Positions 10,607 through 20,400 of a stretch of 64,000 nt of DNA are shown in pieces. The stretch covers positions 334,564,177 through 334,628,176 of the forward strand of contig NC_090448.1 in NCBI RefSeq assembly GCF_031143425.1, given 5' to 3'. Position numbers and translations under genes: made by a program. The notes beneath the pieces were generated by a model. That model ran no database searches. It was not told the DNA's origin and saw only the letters and a list, made by a program, of their open reading frames with translations. This stretch comes from Pleurodeles waltl. Lineage: Eukaryota > Chordata > Amphibia > Caudata > Salamandridae. The first letter of the stretch is position 1. The number at the start of each line of letters is the position of its first letter.

Positions 10607-13600
10607 CACCCTTCCCCAAGAACTGTCCTGTTCCAGGACAGGCGAAGACAGAGGAAATCGGGACAGATAATCAGCGGGGGCCTGGTGAGATCCAGGGACG
10701 TGCCGAACCTGAAAGGAGAATGGTTGCAGTTCAAGGAACCATCGCAGTATCCTGGAGTTAGAATCTTTATGCGCAGCCAGCCATGTAAGAGGAGCGTGAT
10801 CCGTGAATAGTATAAACGGCCGCCCTAGGAGATAGTACTGCAAACAGTCAATGGCCCACTTGATAGCCAAGCACTCTCTCTCTATAATTGGATAGTTACG
10901 TTCCCGGGAAACCAGTTTTCTACTGATGTAGACCACCGGATGGTCAAGCCCCTCGCTATCTGGCTGAGTCAGAACCCCTCCAAGCCCAACATCCGATGCG
11001 TCAGTGTAGAGGTGAAACGGCTTCGTAAAATCTGGGCAGTGCAGGATGGGATCGGAGGTTAAGGAAACTCTCAACTGTTCAAAACTCGCGTTTTGCGTCT
11101 CCGAAAAAGGCAAAAGTCGATTGGGATATCGTTTAGTGAGTAGGTCCGTAAGAGGTGCTGCTAAGGTGGAGTAATGTGGAATGAAGCGCCGATAATAGCC
11201 CACTAATCCTAAAAAGGAGCGTAATTCCTTTTTCGTGTGTGGAAGAGGGGCATGTAAAATGGCATCCACCTTCCCATTTTGAGGTTGTAGTGTACCCTGA
11301 TTAATCCGATATCCCAAATAGGAGATGTCGGTTTTACCTATCACACATTTCTTGGGATTGGCCGTCAAACCAGCAGTTTGAAGGGCTTGGAATATTCTCT
11401 GTAGGTGTATTAAGTGGTCCTCCCATGTTTCACTAAATACGACTACATCATCTAGATACGCGGCGGAGAATGCAGGATAGGGTTTTAGAATCCTATCCAT
11501 CAACCTCTGAAAGGTTGCAGGGGCTCCATGAAGCCCAAAAGGCAGTACTGTAAATTGATATAACCCGGACTGGGTAGAAAAAGCTGTTTTTTCTCTATCT
11601 GGAGGAGCTAAGGGAATCTGCCAATACCCTTTAGTTAGGTCGATAGTAGACATGTATTTCGCTTTCCCTAGTTTTTCGAGAACATCGTCCACCCTAGGGA
11701 TGGGATAGGTGTCGAATAGGGAGTTTGAGTTCAGTTTGCGGAAATCTATGCAAAACCTGACGCTACCATCAGGCTTCGGTACTAGGACAACCGGTGAACA
11801 CCAGGGACTAGTGGACGGTTCGATGACCCCTAGGGATAACATTGTTTTGATTTCTTCTTCGATTATGTGTTTTCTAGCTTCTGGAATACGATACGGGCGT
11901 TCTCTGGTGATCTGCCCTGAGCTTGTGCGTATATTATGGTGAATTAAAAACGTCTTTCCTGGTTTCTCTGAAAAGAGTGGTTGCCATTGCTTTAAAACCT
12001 TAAGGGCTTGTTGCTTTTGCCCTTCAGGTAAAATATCGTCTACTATGGGTAGGGTACTTTCAGTATCGGGGTTGGTAGGGTAGAACTCGATATCTAGGGT
12101 CTTGTCGGGACACACAAACTGACCCATTTCTACGGAACGTTCAGGTTGTGCGGGGGTCTCCCATTTTTTTAGCAGGTTTACATGATATATTTGTGTTTTT
12201 ATTGGACGGGAGGATATTTCGATAAGGTAGGTGACAGGGGAAACTGCTTTGATTACTCGATATGGGCCCTGCCATTTGGCCAGGAGTTTATGGTCGGAGG
12301 TGGGTCTCATTATTAGGACCTGGTCCTCGGGTTGTAAAACCCGTAGTTTACTTCCTTTGTCATAATAGGACTTTTGTGTTTGTTGGGCCTGTTCCAGGTT
12401 TGCGTGTACGTCGGTCCATAAGCTGTGTAGGTGGTTCCTCAATTTTTCCGCATATTCTAACAAAGGAGTCCCTGCTTCCTCAGCCTCGGCCTCCCAGGAT
12501 TCTACCGCCATGTCTAAAAGGGACCGAGGTTGGCGTCCGAAGACCAACTCAAAGGGGCTATGCCCCGTGGATGCTTGCTCATGTGTCCGTATGGCGTACA
12601 ACACTAGGGGTAACTTTTGATCCCAATCCTTCCCTGTCTCATTGATAGTCTTTCTCAGCAGGGTTTTAATGGTTCGATTATATCTTTCGACTAATCCGTC
12701 CGTTTGAGGATGGTAAACGGAGGTTCTGATCTGAGCTATCCCCAATGTTTTACACACTTGTTTCATTAAGGTGGACATAAAAGGGGTCCCCTGGTCCGTG
12801 AGGATTTCATGTGGAAACCCAAGACGAGAAAATACGTTAATCATAGCTTGGGCCACTGTCTTGGTTGTCATACTAGTCAGGGGAATGGCCTCTGGGTATC
12901 GTGTAGCATAATCTACAATGACTAAGATGTAGGTGTGTCCTTTTGACGAAGGAATCAAAGGTCCCACTAGATCCATCCCTATTCTTTTGAACGGGATATC
13001 GATGATGGGAAGGGGTAGGAGAGGCGCCTTCCTAGGCCGACTAGGTTCGGTTAACTGACAACGGGGACATTGGGCGCAATACCTACGTATGTGGGCGTAC
13101 ACTCCAGGCCAATAAAACCTTCTGAGTAAATATTCCTCGGTGTTTTCTCTCCCAAAGTGTCCTCCCCCTGGGTGATTATGAGCTAGTGTAAGAACATGTT
13201 CCCGATAGTGGGTAGGTACCAGAAGTTGGCGTTTACGTTCTCCCCGTCGGGTGGTAGTAACCCGATATAATAAGTTTTTTTGCACTATAAAGTAGGGACC
13301 CACCTCTTCTGTCTCCTCTGTTACTGCCGACCTCCAGGCATTGTTAAGGGAGGGGTCCTCTCTCTGTTGTTGGGAAAAAGTACTAGGAACTTCATGAATT
13401 TCTGCCACTATCTCTCCATAGGTGTTGTCACCTTTCGTCTTCCGATAGTCCCCTTTTCCCTGTCGTTTCTCTCTTCGTGACAACTTTCTACGATATAGCG
13501 GACACTCAATATCACTCTCTGAAAAAGGTGCCTCTCCCCACCAATCCTTAGTTTGTTTGCTATCTCTGACGTAGTCTAATAGTTCTTGGAAGTGGATGTA

Positions 13601-14833
13601 GTCTGTCCCAATGATGCATTCCTCGATTAACCGGGGCATTATCCCCACTGGGAGGAAGTCCTGATAGGGTCCCCACCTGATCTGGAGTACCTGTATAGGA
13701 TACTGGGCCTTGTCCCCGTGTATGCAACATATAGATACCCATTGTTTCTCTTCTATATCATTATTTATCAAGTCTTTCCTAATTACTGACTGGCTGCAGC
13801 CGGAGTCAACCAGGGCATATACACTTTTCCCGTCCACTTGTATCATCATTTTAAATTTTAGGGCGCCCTTCCCAGTACATAACACCCTTCGCCTTGTCAT
13901 CCCTATCTCCATGGGTTCTCCCATTTCTTGTTTCTGGGGACACATACGTGCGATGTGTCCCCATTCACCACAACTATAACATTGGGGTCCCATGGTAGGC
14001 GGGCCTTCAGGAATCCTACGTGGTACTAGATAGTTGGGTGGACTTTTTACAAATGTCTTTGGGGACGGTAGAACTGGTTTAATGATACTTCGCGTGGGAC
14101 AGTTTCTGACATCGGTGGATCGATGAAAAGCACAGGCCAGATCGATGGCCGTCTCAGTATCCACTTTTGGGTGTTGTCTTATCCAGTGTTTTGTGGATGG
14201 ATGTAGACCATCGAGATATTGTTCCAGTATAATGGTTTTGATGACTTCCTCCCGACTATCTCCAATATGGCCTAACCATTTTAATGCTAGATCCTTCACA
14301 CGAAAATAAAAGGTTCTAGGGTCTTCGTTGGTGCCCCATTTGGCTTTACGAAATCTCATCCTGTAATATTCTGTGTCGTGACCCACCCTTTCTAGTATAC
14401 TTGTTTTTATGTCTTGATAGGGGTTGACACCACCTGGGTTAGCGGCTTGATATGCTGATTGTAAGAGACCGGTGAGCAGGGGGGCCACATATTGTCCCCA
14501 TTTATCTTCTGGCCATAGGGCGGAGGAGGCTACCCGTTCAAAGTTGGTGAAAAAGGATTCCGGATCCTCTCCCTCCTGATACTTCTGTAGTACGGAACTA
14601 GGTACATTCGGATGTACCTTACTAGCGGCGATAGTCTCCGTTAGTTTTTTCATCGCACTTTCATGGACTAACTGGTTGTTCGCCAGTATGGTCGCCTGGC
14701 TCTTCAGTGCAGATTGTAAGGTTTCTCGGTCTTCTTTGGCCTCTCTCTGTTGGGCCTCCCATACTAGTTGTAAGTGTCTTTGCCCTTCCGCTAGTTGCTT
14801 AATCACGGTCTCTAACGATGGACTCTCACTCAT
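10148..14833 (-). CDS. Gag-Pol polyprotein, Gmr1-type Ty3/Gypsy (PR-INT-RT-RH order)
   Basis: Single frame of about 1,561 codons from the ATG at 14833 (context MSESPSLE; an upstream frame extension starts in the LTR and lacks this ATG). Approximate residues from this Met: Gag capsid-like 60-240; CCHC knuckle CYSCGEWGHIARMC 285-298; aspartic protease ALVDSG 340-345; integrase HHCC finger about 555-592; integrase core D621 (GMDLVG), D680 (LTDQG), E716 (VERYN), spacing D-35-E; GPY module 856-858; RT with LPFGL and YLDD 1126-1129; RNase H with YTDASD 1276-1281 and TDHAPL. Integrase therefore precedes RT. No stop or frameshift separates gag from pol. The last about 153 codons lie in the 3' LTR and are low-complexity, so the true functional end may be near the RNase H. 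Confidence 0.93.
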   Translation of the reverse strand: MSESPSLETVIKQLAEGQRHLQLVWEAQQREAKEDRETLQSALKSQATILANNQLVHESAMKKLTETIAASKVHPNVPSSVLQKYQEGEDPESFFTNFERVASSALWPEDKWGQYVAPLLTGLLQSAYQAANPGGVNPYQDIKTSILERVGHDTEYYRMRFRKAKWGTNEDPRTFYFRVKDLALKWLGHIGDSREEVIKTIILEQYLDGLHPSTKHWIRQHPKVDTETAIDLACAFHRSTDVRNCPTRSIIKPVLPSPKTFVKSPPNYLVPRRIPEGPPTMGPQCYSCGEWGHIARMCPQKQEMGEPMEIGMTRRRVLCTGKGALKFKMMIQVDGKSVYALVDSGCSQSVIRKDLINNDIEEKQWVSICCIHGDKAQYPIQVLQIRWGPYQDFLPVGIMPRLIEECIIGTDYIHFQELLDYVRDSKQTKDWWGEAPFSESDIECPLYRRKLSRREKRQGKGDYRKTKGDNTYGEIVAEIHEVPSTFSQQQREDPSLNNAWRSAVTEETEEVGPYFIVQKNLLYRVTTTRRGERKRQLLVPTHYREHVLTLAHNHPGGGHFGRENTEEYLLRRFYWPGVYAHIRRYCAQCPRCQLTEPSRPRKAPLLPLPIIDIPFKRIGMDLVGPLIPSSKGHTYILVIVDYATRYPEAIPLTSMTTKTVAQAMINVFSRLGFPHEILTDQGTPFMSTLMKQVCKTLGIAQIRTSVYHPQTDGLVERYNRTIKTLLRKTINETGKDWDQKLPLVLYAIRTHEQASTGHSPFELVFGRQPRSLLDMAVESWEAEAEEAGTPLLEYAEKLRNHLHSLWTDVHANLEQAQQTQKSYYDKGSKLRVLQPEDQVLIMRPTSDHKLLAKWQGPYRVIKAVSPVTYLIEISSRPIKTQIYHVNLLKKWETPAQPERSVEMGQFVCPDKTLDIEFYPTNPDTESTLPIVDDILPEGQKQQALKVLKQWQPLFSEKPGKTFLIHHNIRTSSGQITRERPYRIPEARKHIIEEEIKTMLSLGVIEPSTSPWCSPVVLVPKPDGSVRFCIDFRKLNSNSLFDTYPIPRVDDVLEKLGKAKYMSTIDLTKGYWQIPLAPPDREKTAFSTQSGLYQFTVLPFGLHGAPATFQRLMDRILKPYPAFSAAYLDDVVVFSETWEDHLIHLQRIFQALQTAGLTANPKKCVIGKTDISYLGYRINQGTLQPQNGKVDAILHAPLPHTKKELRSFLGLVGYYRRFIPHYSTLAAPLTDLLTKRYPNRLLPFSETQNASFEQLRVSLTSDPILHCPDFTKPFHLYTDASDVGLGGVLTQPDSEGLDHPVVYISRKLVSRERNYPIIERECLAIKWAIDCLQYYLLGRPFILFTDHAPLTWLAAHKDSNSRILRWFLELQPFSFQVRHVPGSHQAPADYLSRFPLSSPVLEQDSSWGRVCDRAAPGNSGEPAETEPLRPRSQVPLETRPQRGQRPDVASATSGDEEAPDWPPGGQKTEAPVERERAGKGERKENGGGSGEPKEEERDGDKDIGGGPQWPGSGGTRTQRNSARPEAGETSPDRREDLHRASHDPGGSWLYKVRSFWTNRGAQ
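10607..10620 (-). promoter_or_regulatory. Polypurine tract of the Gmr1-type element
   Basis: On the sense (minus) strand CTTGGGGAAGGGTG abuts the 3' LTR. A purine-rich run directly before the 3' LTR primes plus-strand DNA synthesis in LTR elements. Its position fits exactly; its use is inferred. Confidence 0.75.
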
Positions 14834-14879
14834 TGTGTATACTGTCTGGACTGTTTTATGGAGAGGGATTAGAAACAAG

Positions 14880-14897
14880 ATCCCACTTCTGACACCA
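14880..14897 (-). promoter_or_regulatory. Primer binding site, tRNA-Leu type
   Basis: One base after the 5' LTR the sense strand reads TGGTGTCAGAAGTGGGAT. This is complementary to the 3' end (including CCA) of vertebrate tRNA-Leu(CAA), which ends ATCCCACTTCTGACA-CCA. All 18 positions match that tRNA end as I know it. The gag ATG follows 46 bases later. Confidence 0.85.
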
Positions 14898-14898
14898 C

Positions 14899-15837
14899 TG
14901 TAAACAGTCCCCACAGTATAGACACTCAGGAGAGGTAAATTTGGGTTTTTGAGGTAAGTATTTATTAGTAATTTGAAATAAGAATTGATGAAAAGTCAGT
15001 ACGACGTTTAGCGCCAGTTTCTTCTCTGGAGTGGTGAATATCTTCCTTCTAATCTGTGTCCCTTTTCTTCCTTTTCTCTAGGTGGCGTACCGGATCGTCC
15101 TCGTCAGGTCCCGGATGTGACATATAAGAAAAAGGGAACACATACCGCTGGTGAGTGGAACGGACGCCTTATACCACGTCTTCTACTTATATGTTTTGCT
15201 GGGAAAAGGTTTAAGGAGGGGGGGGGTTTTATGTGTGATATAGGTGCCAGTGAGGACTTCAGGGCTTGTGTATATTCCGTACTTTACCCTTTTGTGCTCT
15301 CCCGGTGCTCTCTAAAGTGCCCTTCTCTCCTCCCTCCCCTCACCCTGCCTTCCTCCCTTCCCCAGCGTTTCTCCCCTTTTATTGTGCCCCTCGGTTTGTC
15401 CAGAAGGACCGTACCTTGTAGAGCCACGACCCTCCAGGGTCGTGGCTGGCTCTGTGGAGGTCCTCTCGTCGGTCTGGGCTGGTCTCCCCTGCTTCCGGTC
15501 GGGCGCTGTTCCTCTGGGTTCGGGTTCCGCCGCTTCCAGGCCACTGGGGTCCTCCTCCGATGTCCTTGTCGCCGTCTCTCTCTTCCTCCTTCGGTTCGCC
15601 GCTGCCGCCGCCGTTCTCCTTCCTCTCTCCCTTCCCGGCTCTCTCCCTCTCGACCGGAGCTTCCGTCTTTTGGCCGCCTGGTGGCCAATCCGGAGCCTCC
15701 TCGTCACCGGAGGTTGCCGAGGCAACGTCAGGACGCTGGCCTCGTTGCGGACGCGTTTCCAGGGGAACCTGGGAACGCGGCCGTAGCGGTTCCGTTTCTG
15801 CCGGTTCCCCGCTGTTGCCCGGGGCGGCCCGGTCACA
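14899..15837 (-). repeat. 5' LTR of the Gmr1-type element
   Basis: Same 939-bp sequence and orientation as 9668-10606 with one visible mismatch. Followed at once by the second GTGAT (15838-15842). Large open frames on either strand within it are by-products of GC-rich sequence and are mirrored in the other LTR. Confidence 0.95.
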
Positions 15838-15842
15838 GTGAT
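15838..15842. repeat. Target-site duplication GTGAT, right copy
   Basis: Pairs with 9663-9667. The L1 endonuclease frame resumes directly here. Confidence 0.95.
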
Positions 15843-18800
15843 CTTGATCAAAGGGGCCATAGGGGGTGAGACAGTGATGATAGCTTTAATATATGGGCCC
15901 ACCAATCACAGGAATAGTTACTTTACTTGGTCATTCCCCTACTTAGCCATATATTCAAGCGACAACCTAGTGCATATGGGTGACTTTAACATGGCACTGG
16001 AGCACTCTGTTGACAGATCACACCTTACATGGCAACCATCAACTTCCTCACTCCACCTGACACAGGGTATGGATGACGTAAAGCTGATAGATGTGTGGAG
16101 CATGTAGGGGTAAGAGACTACACATATTATTCCTATGCACACTGAACCCACTCCAGCACTGACCACATGTTTGTTACTCAACTAGTCTACTCCTGGATAG
16201 ATTCTTTGGCAGTAGGCACCCAGGTGTTATCGGACCACACACCGTTGTTGATATCGATGGACATAGCTCCACCTGATGACCCACCAATCTGATTATGGAG
16301 AATGAACCAAATAGCATTCGAGGACCCGGTCCACAGACAGAATGATTGGGAGGCGGTAGTAAACTATTTTTCCAAGACTAAAGAGCTGTCGTGTGCAGCA
16401 ATATGGGATGCCACCATGGTGGTATTAAAAGTGCAGAATTTATCTACTATTCCTCTACATTTCTGAGATAAGGCCAGCCCCAATGATTACATGTAGTAGT
16501 TGAAATAGCCATATTGGAAACAGATTTAAAATCTAAACCTTGTCGTAGAACTCAGCAAACGTTGTGGAGAGCCAGGGCGAACTGGAAGCAGCCCTGCCTA
16601 AAGATGCTGTGCAAACATTGCTTGAGATGAAGCAGCTCTACTACAAGAGGGATGATAAAGCAGATAGGTTGCTTGCCCATGGGATACGAGCCCAAAGACT
16701 GCAGAACCATATTCTGGCCGGATCCTTTAAATGTCAAACCTAGAGATCCTGGAGTCATTGAGACAACATTACATGGCTCTGTATAGTAGTGAGTCGTGTT
16801 CCCTCAAGGCCAAGATAGCTATCTGGTGGCATATTCCCTGCAGGACCTAGTCTCAGAGACTACTCCCAATCAAATCCCTACAAAATAACAAGTCCCCTGG
16901 GCCTGGTGGGTTCCAAAACTCCTTTTACAAAGCTTTCACTAGGGTGCGGACCCCATACCTGGTGAAGGAATATAACTCATTCCTAGATACCTGAAAGGTG
17001 ACCCCATCGATGATGGAGTCCCTTTTTGCACTGACCATCCAGCCAGAAAGGGACCCCTAATAGTGCGGATCATACTGGCCGATTGCACTTCTGAACAGCA
17101 ATAAAATTAATTTTCCTGAAAAAATTGTCACACAGCACCTAAAAGAGTTCTGGCTGCGTTTGGTGTCCCCCATATCAGGCCAGTTTTTTCAGAAATAAAC
17201 AAACATATGATTGGCCCTCAATGTAGTCGACAAGGACGTAACCACACAACAGAAGTACACCTTCTCTTGCTTGACGCAGAGAAGGCCTTTGATCACATTG
17301 ACTGGTAATTCCTTATTGAGACATTAGCCAAGACGTCCCTGGATAAATCGGTGAAAGCATTTATATCGACCAATTATGTCCAGGCCTCAATAAAAATCAG
17401 GATACATTCCTGTCTCTCTGAGTTGATACCCTCACATGGGGTATGAGGCAGGGTTGTCCCCTTTAGCCCTGATCATCTCCCTCATCGCAGAACCTCTGTA
17501 CCACCAGATTATGGCTAGTCCATTTATTAAGGATCTAACAAGCAACGGGTCTGCTTAAGTTAGCACTTTTCACAGTCAATGTCCTCTGTTTTTTCACCAA
17601 TCCGGCGAGTTTGGTGGTGGAGTTAGAGCGTTTTCTATTGGCAGCGGGATTCCAAGTGAATGGCAGTAGGGAGAGACTGCGCCACTTCCGTGGCTGTTTC
17701 GGCACTGTATGGATTCTGCTGAGACAGAGGAGAAATCCGATACTTGGGGGTAACGATCTCTCCCTCAGAAGATGGGGTATTTCTTAGCAATATTCAGCCT
17801 CTCCTGGATATACCGTTTAACGACCAATACAGATGGGGCAGGCTAGAGATCTATTGGATGGGCAGGATAAACTGTGTAAAAATTAATTTTTTGCCACAAC
17901 TTCTAGATCTCTTTCACTCCCTTTCACTCCAAATCCCAACTTAAAAAAAAACTAAATATGGAAGATGTGAGTCTTCACATGGGATGGAAAACTGTTGAGG
18001 TTGCTAGAGCTCTGTTAATGGGGGACCCGGGCAAGGAAGGGCTAGGTGCTCCCGGCATCTAATGATACCTTTTGGCAGCACAGATCTCTCCAGCCCTAGT
18101 GTGGTGCTGATAAATCCTGGTGTCAGATGGAGCAGGTGAGCTGCCCACTTCCCCTTCACCACTTGCTTTGTTTGTCCCCACAATCTTGAGACTCCCCTTT
18201 GCCTTGAGATACTAAAGTGACCATATATTACTGGTCAAAAGCCCAGAGGACAAAGGGGATCACAATATACCTTTCTCCCTTGACCTTGGGGGTGGGTGGA
18301 CAAACTTTCCAACAGGAATGATGGACAAACACTATCAGTCCTGGGGAGGTGTGGCGCCTGGGACAGCTATACCCAGGGGGTTCTCCCAAGTTGAGACAAT
18401 GTGCTAACGACTTCCAGTTGGGTTCTAGAGATCTATACAATATCATACAGCTCCTACACTGGACAAGACAACCAAAGGTTTGTGCTCAAGGTGTGCCCAT
18501 ATGTTCTCAGAGGAAGACACTTCCAGAATGCTGTATTGTATTGCCTATACAAAGCTCTGGCTAACAATATCCCTGTTACACAACTCCCATAAACAGGTAA
18601 ATGGGCGAAAGACCAAGAGTTAGACTTCACAGAGTGGACTGGATATTTATATGGAGGAAGGCTGCTCAAATCTCTATTTGCCTCCAACACAAGGCTAATG
18701 ACTTTAATATAATGTTACATTGGTTTATGACCCACGTGTCTCAAAGCAATGACATATGCACCTGACACGTGCCGCAGAGCTGCTGGTCAAAAAGGACGTA

Positions 18801-19200
18801 TTGGCATATGTGGTGGAAATGCCCACAAACACAGCTATTCTGGGCTCAAGTGAAGGGGATCACAAGGGAAATCGCAAACACATCTTGCTAAACAACCGTC
18901 TCTAGCCCTGTTGGGTATGGTTGAGTGTGACAGACTAACCTCCCTCCACGATCAAACTACTCACTACCTTAATCTTGGCTGCCAACCTTGTGGTCGCACA
19001 GCATGGTGAACACCAACCTGACTGACCTTGGGCATGTGGTGGACCAAGATTTGGAATACTACTACCATGGATCGGCTTGACACCATGCCAAAATAACATA
19101 ACGTATGGCCCCCTTCACACATATATCAAGAGCGACAGAGGGAAACCTAGTCCACCCGACCTAGTCCGTGTGTTGGGGGAGCAGGCCACAGTAGTGACAG
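15838..19200 (+). pseudogene. L1 ORF2 pseudogene, remainder (endonuclease, RT, C-terminal)
   Basis: Continues the L1 split by the Gypsy element. Visible pieces in order: MGDFNMALEHS (endonuclease G-D-F-N, about 15978), VLSDHT (S-D-H box, about 16230), SPGPGGF (pre-RT K-x-P-G-x-D-G, about 16890), YWPIALLN (about 17075), DAEKAFDHID (RT motif A, about 17275), a Q-G-C-P-L-like region (about 17450), a ruined active-site box (about 17560, FTVN in place of F-A-D-D), and YWHMWWKCPQTQLFW (about 18805), the C-terminal Cys/Trp motif of L1 ORF2. More than a dozen stops or shifts make it inactive. The 3' end is uncertain, since no poly-A tail was seen near 19.2 kb. Confidence 0.78.
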
Positions 19201-20254
19201 AGTGCAGAACCTAAGTGGAGGGATTCTTGGGAGTGGGTGGGGACCCCGACAGTTCCACCGTACAGAACGGATTGAATGGACACTTCACGATATTTGGTTC
19301 AAGCACTGAGGGTTATAACATGAAGACACTTGACCCTTTATTTAATAAATTTATAATGGTGTCTAGGTTTCATAGCGAAGCCCAACCTGGAGTTTCAAAA
19401 TGCTTAAATAAAGTTGTTAAAAAAAAGAGTCAACTTGCAGAGGAATACAGGTGAGTTTCTTGATAAGCACTGTCCTGGCTCTTGGTGGTCGTCTGGTGCG
19501 CTGAGAAGGTTTGTGGTATCCTGCATCTCATCTCAGTGTTGCTGCACTTCCCAGTGAGTGCTTGCATGAGACCATCAACTTCATTACCTTGGTAATTAAG
19601 TCAGGTTCAGTCCATTCTGTATTTTACTTTGGGAAGCTGGTGAATGGCTTGGTCAGTAAGAATGGGGGTGTAAGCTTTAGATTTTCTGATAATCCCGCTG
19701 GTGTATGTAAGCATTATATGGGAAGAAGCATATGGAGAGGGCTTAAGGGCCAGTGGAAAGGGAAAGGAAGGGAGGAGATTATGAAGGGTACTTAAATCAC
19801 AGTATTTTGTAAAATAAACATGTTGTAAGACCTTCAAAACAAAGACAAGTGTGTGTGTGGTTTTGTCAGAGGATTCAAAAATCCCAGGTGAAATCGAACA
19901 GACACCTTATCATACCAGACTGAAAAGTCCTGTACCCAACTATTTATTAAATAACACATTTATTGGGGGGATGTAACAGACCAAACACCCCCTTCGACAC
20001 TAACAATAACGCTTTTGTATTTTGCCAGTATTCCCCAATCCAAATTGTTGGAAAATGATTCTGGCTTGGTGAACAACCAAGCAGTGACCTTTTACTATGA
20101 AAATGATTGTAGAAAGGTTGCTGGTGCACCACTAATGTTTCTGGTTACTGATTGCGCTAAAATATTTCAGTGTAGTTATTCCTACTTTCTATATGTTTCT
20201 GAACCCTTTTTGCTGAATTAAAAGTGTTCTTAAAAAATCCGAATGTCAGATTTT
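19201..20254. other. Non-coding DNA, nothing recognised
   Basis: Low-information AT-rich sequence with short chance frames only. It may include L1 3' UTR in the first few hundred bases. Confidence 0.4.
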
Positions 20255-20400
20255 ATTTTCCCCTCAAGACTCAATTTTTCACTTAGCTCCAGCTGATTGT
20301 TCCTGTCCTATTGTTTATCAGTCAATCTGGAGCTTGGGCAGACTGTAATGAGTCACAGGCCTTATCTGCGGGACAAGTAAAGAACTATTATGTCCACCAG
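20255..20400. repeat. Old dispersed repeat, right half
   Basis: Resembles 690-800 (AGCTGATTG, TCAATCTGGAGCTTGG, CAGGCCTTATCT, AAAGAACTATTA in order). Together with 7240-7395 it covers what is contiguous at 405-830. Confidence 0.5.

Larger units (their letters stand above)
9668..15837 (-). mobile_element. Complete Gmr1-type Ty3/Gypsy LTR retrotransposon
   Basis: A 6,170-bp element with two 939-bp LTRs, a 5-bp target duplication, a tRNA-Leu-type primer binding site, a polypurine tract and one unbroken gag-pol frame, all on the minus strand. Pol order is protease, integrase, reverse transcriptase, RNase H. That order defines the Gmr1 group of Ty3/Gypsy elements, first described from cod and other deuterostomes, and is unlike ordinary Gypsy, where integrase is last. 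It sits inside an L1 endonuclease gene. Near-identical LTRs and the intact frame point to a very recent insertion. Confidence 0.93.

Noticed and set aside
10053..10734. Minus-strand frames in the LTR other than gag-pol
   Set aside because: Alternative frames of the same GC-rich U3; no motifs.
9886..10761. 291-codon plus-strand frame over the left LTR (and its twin at 15117-15869)
   Set aside because: Antisense to the Gypsy LTR; Pro/Ser/Arg-rich, opened by GC-rich sequence, and repeated only because LTRs are repeated.
14833..14914. Gag start extended upstream into the LTR
   Set aside because: The upstream 27 codons cross the primer binding site and the LTR edge and begin without an ATG; the ATG at 14833 follows the leader normally.
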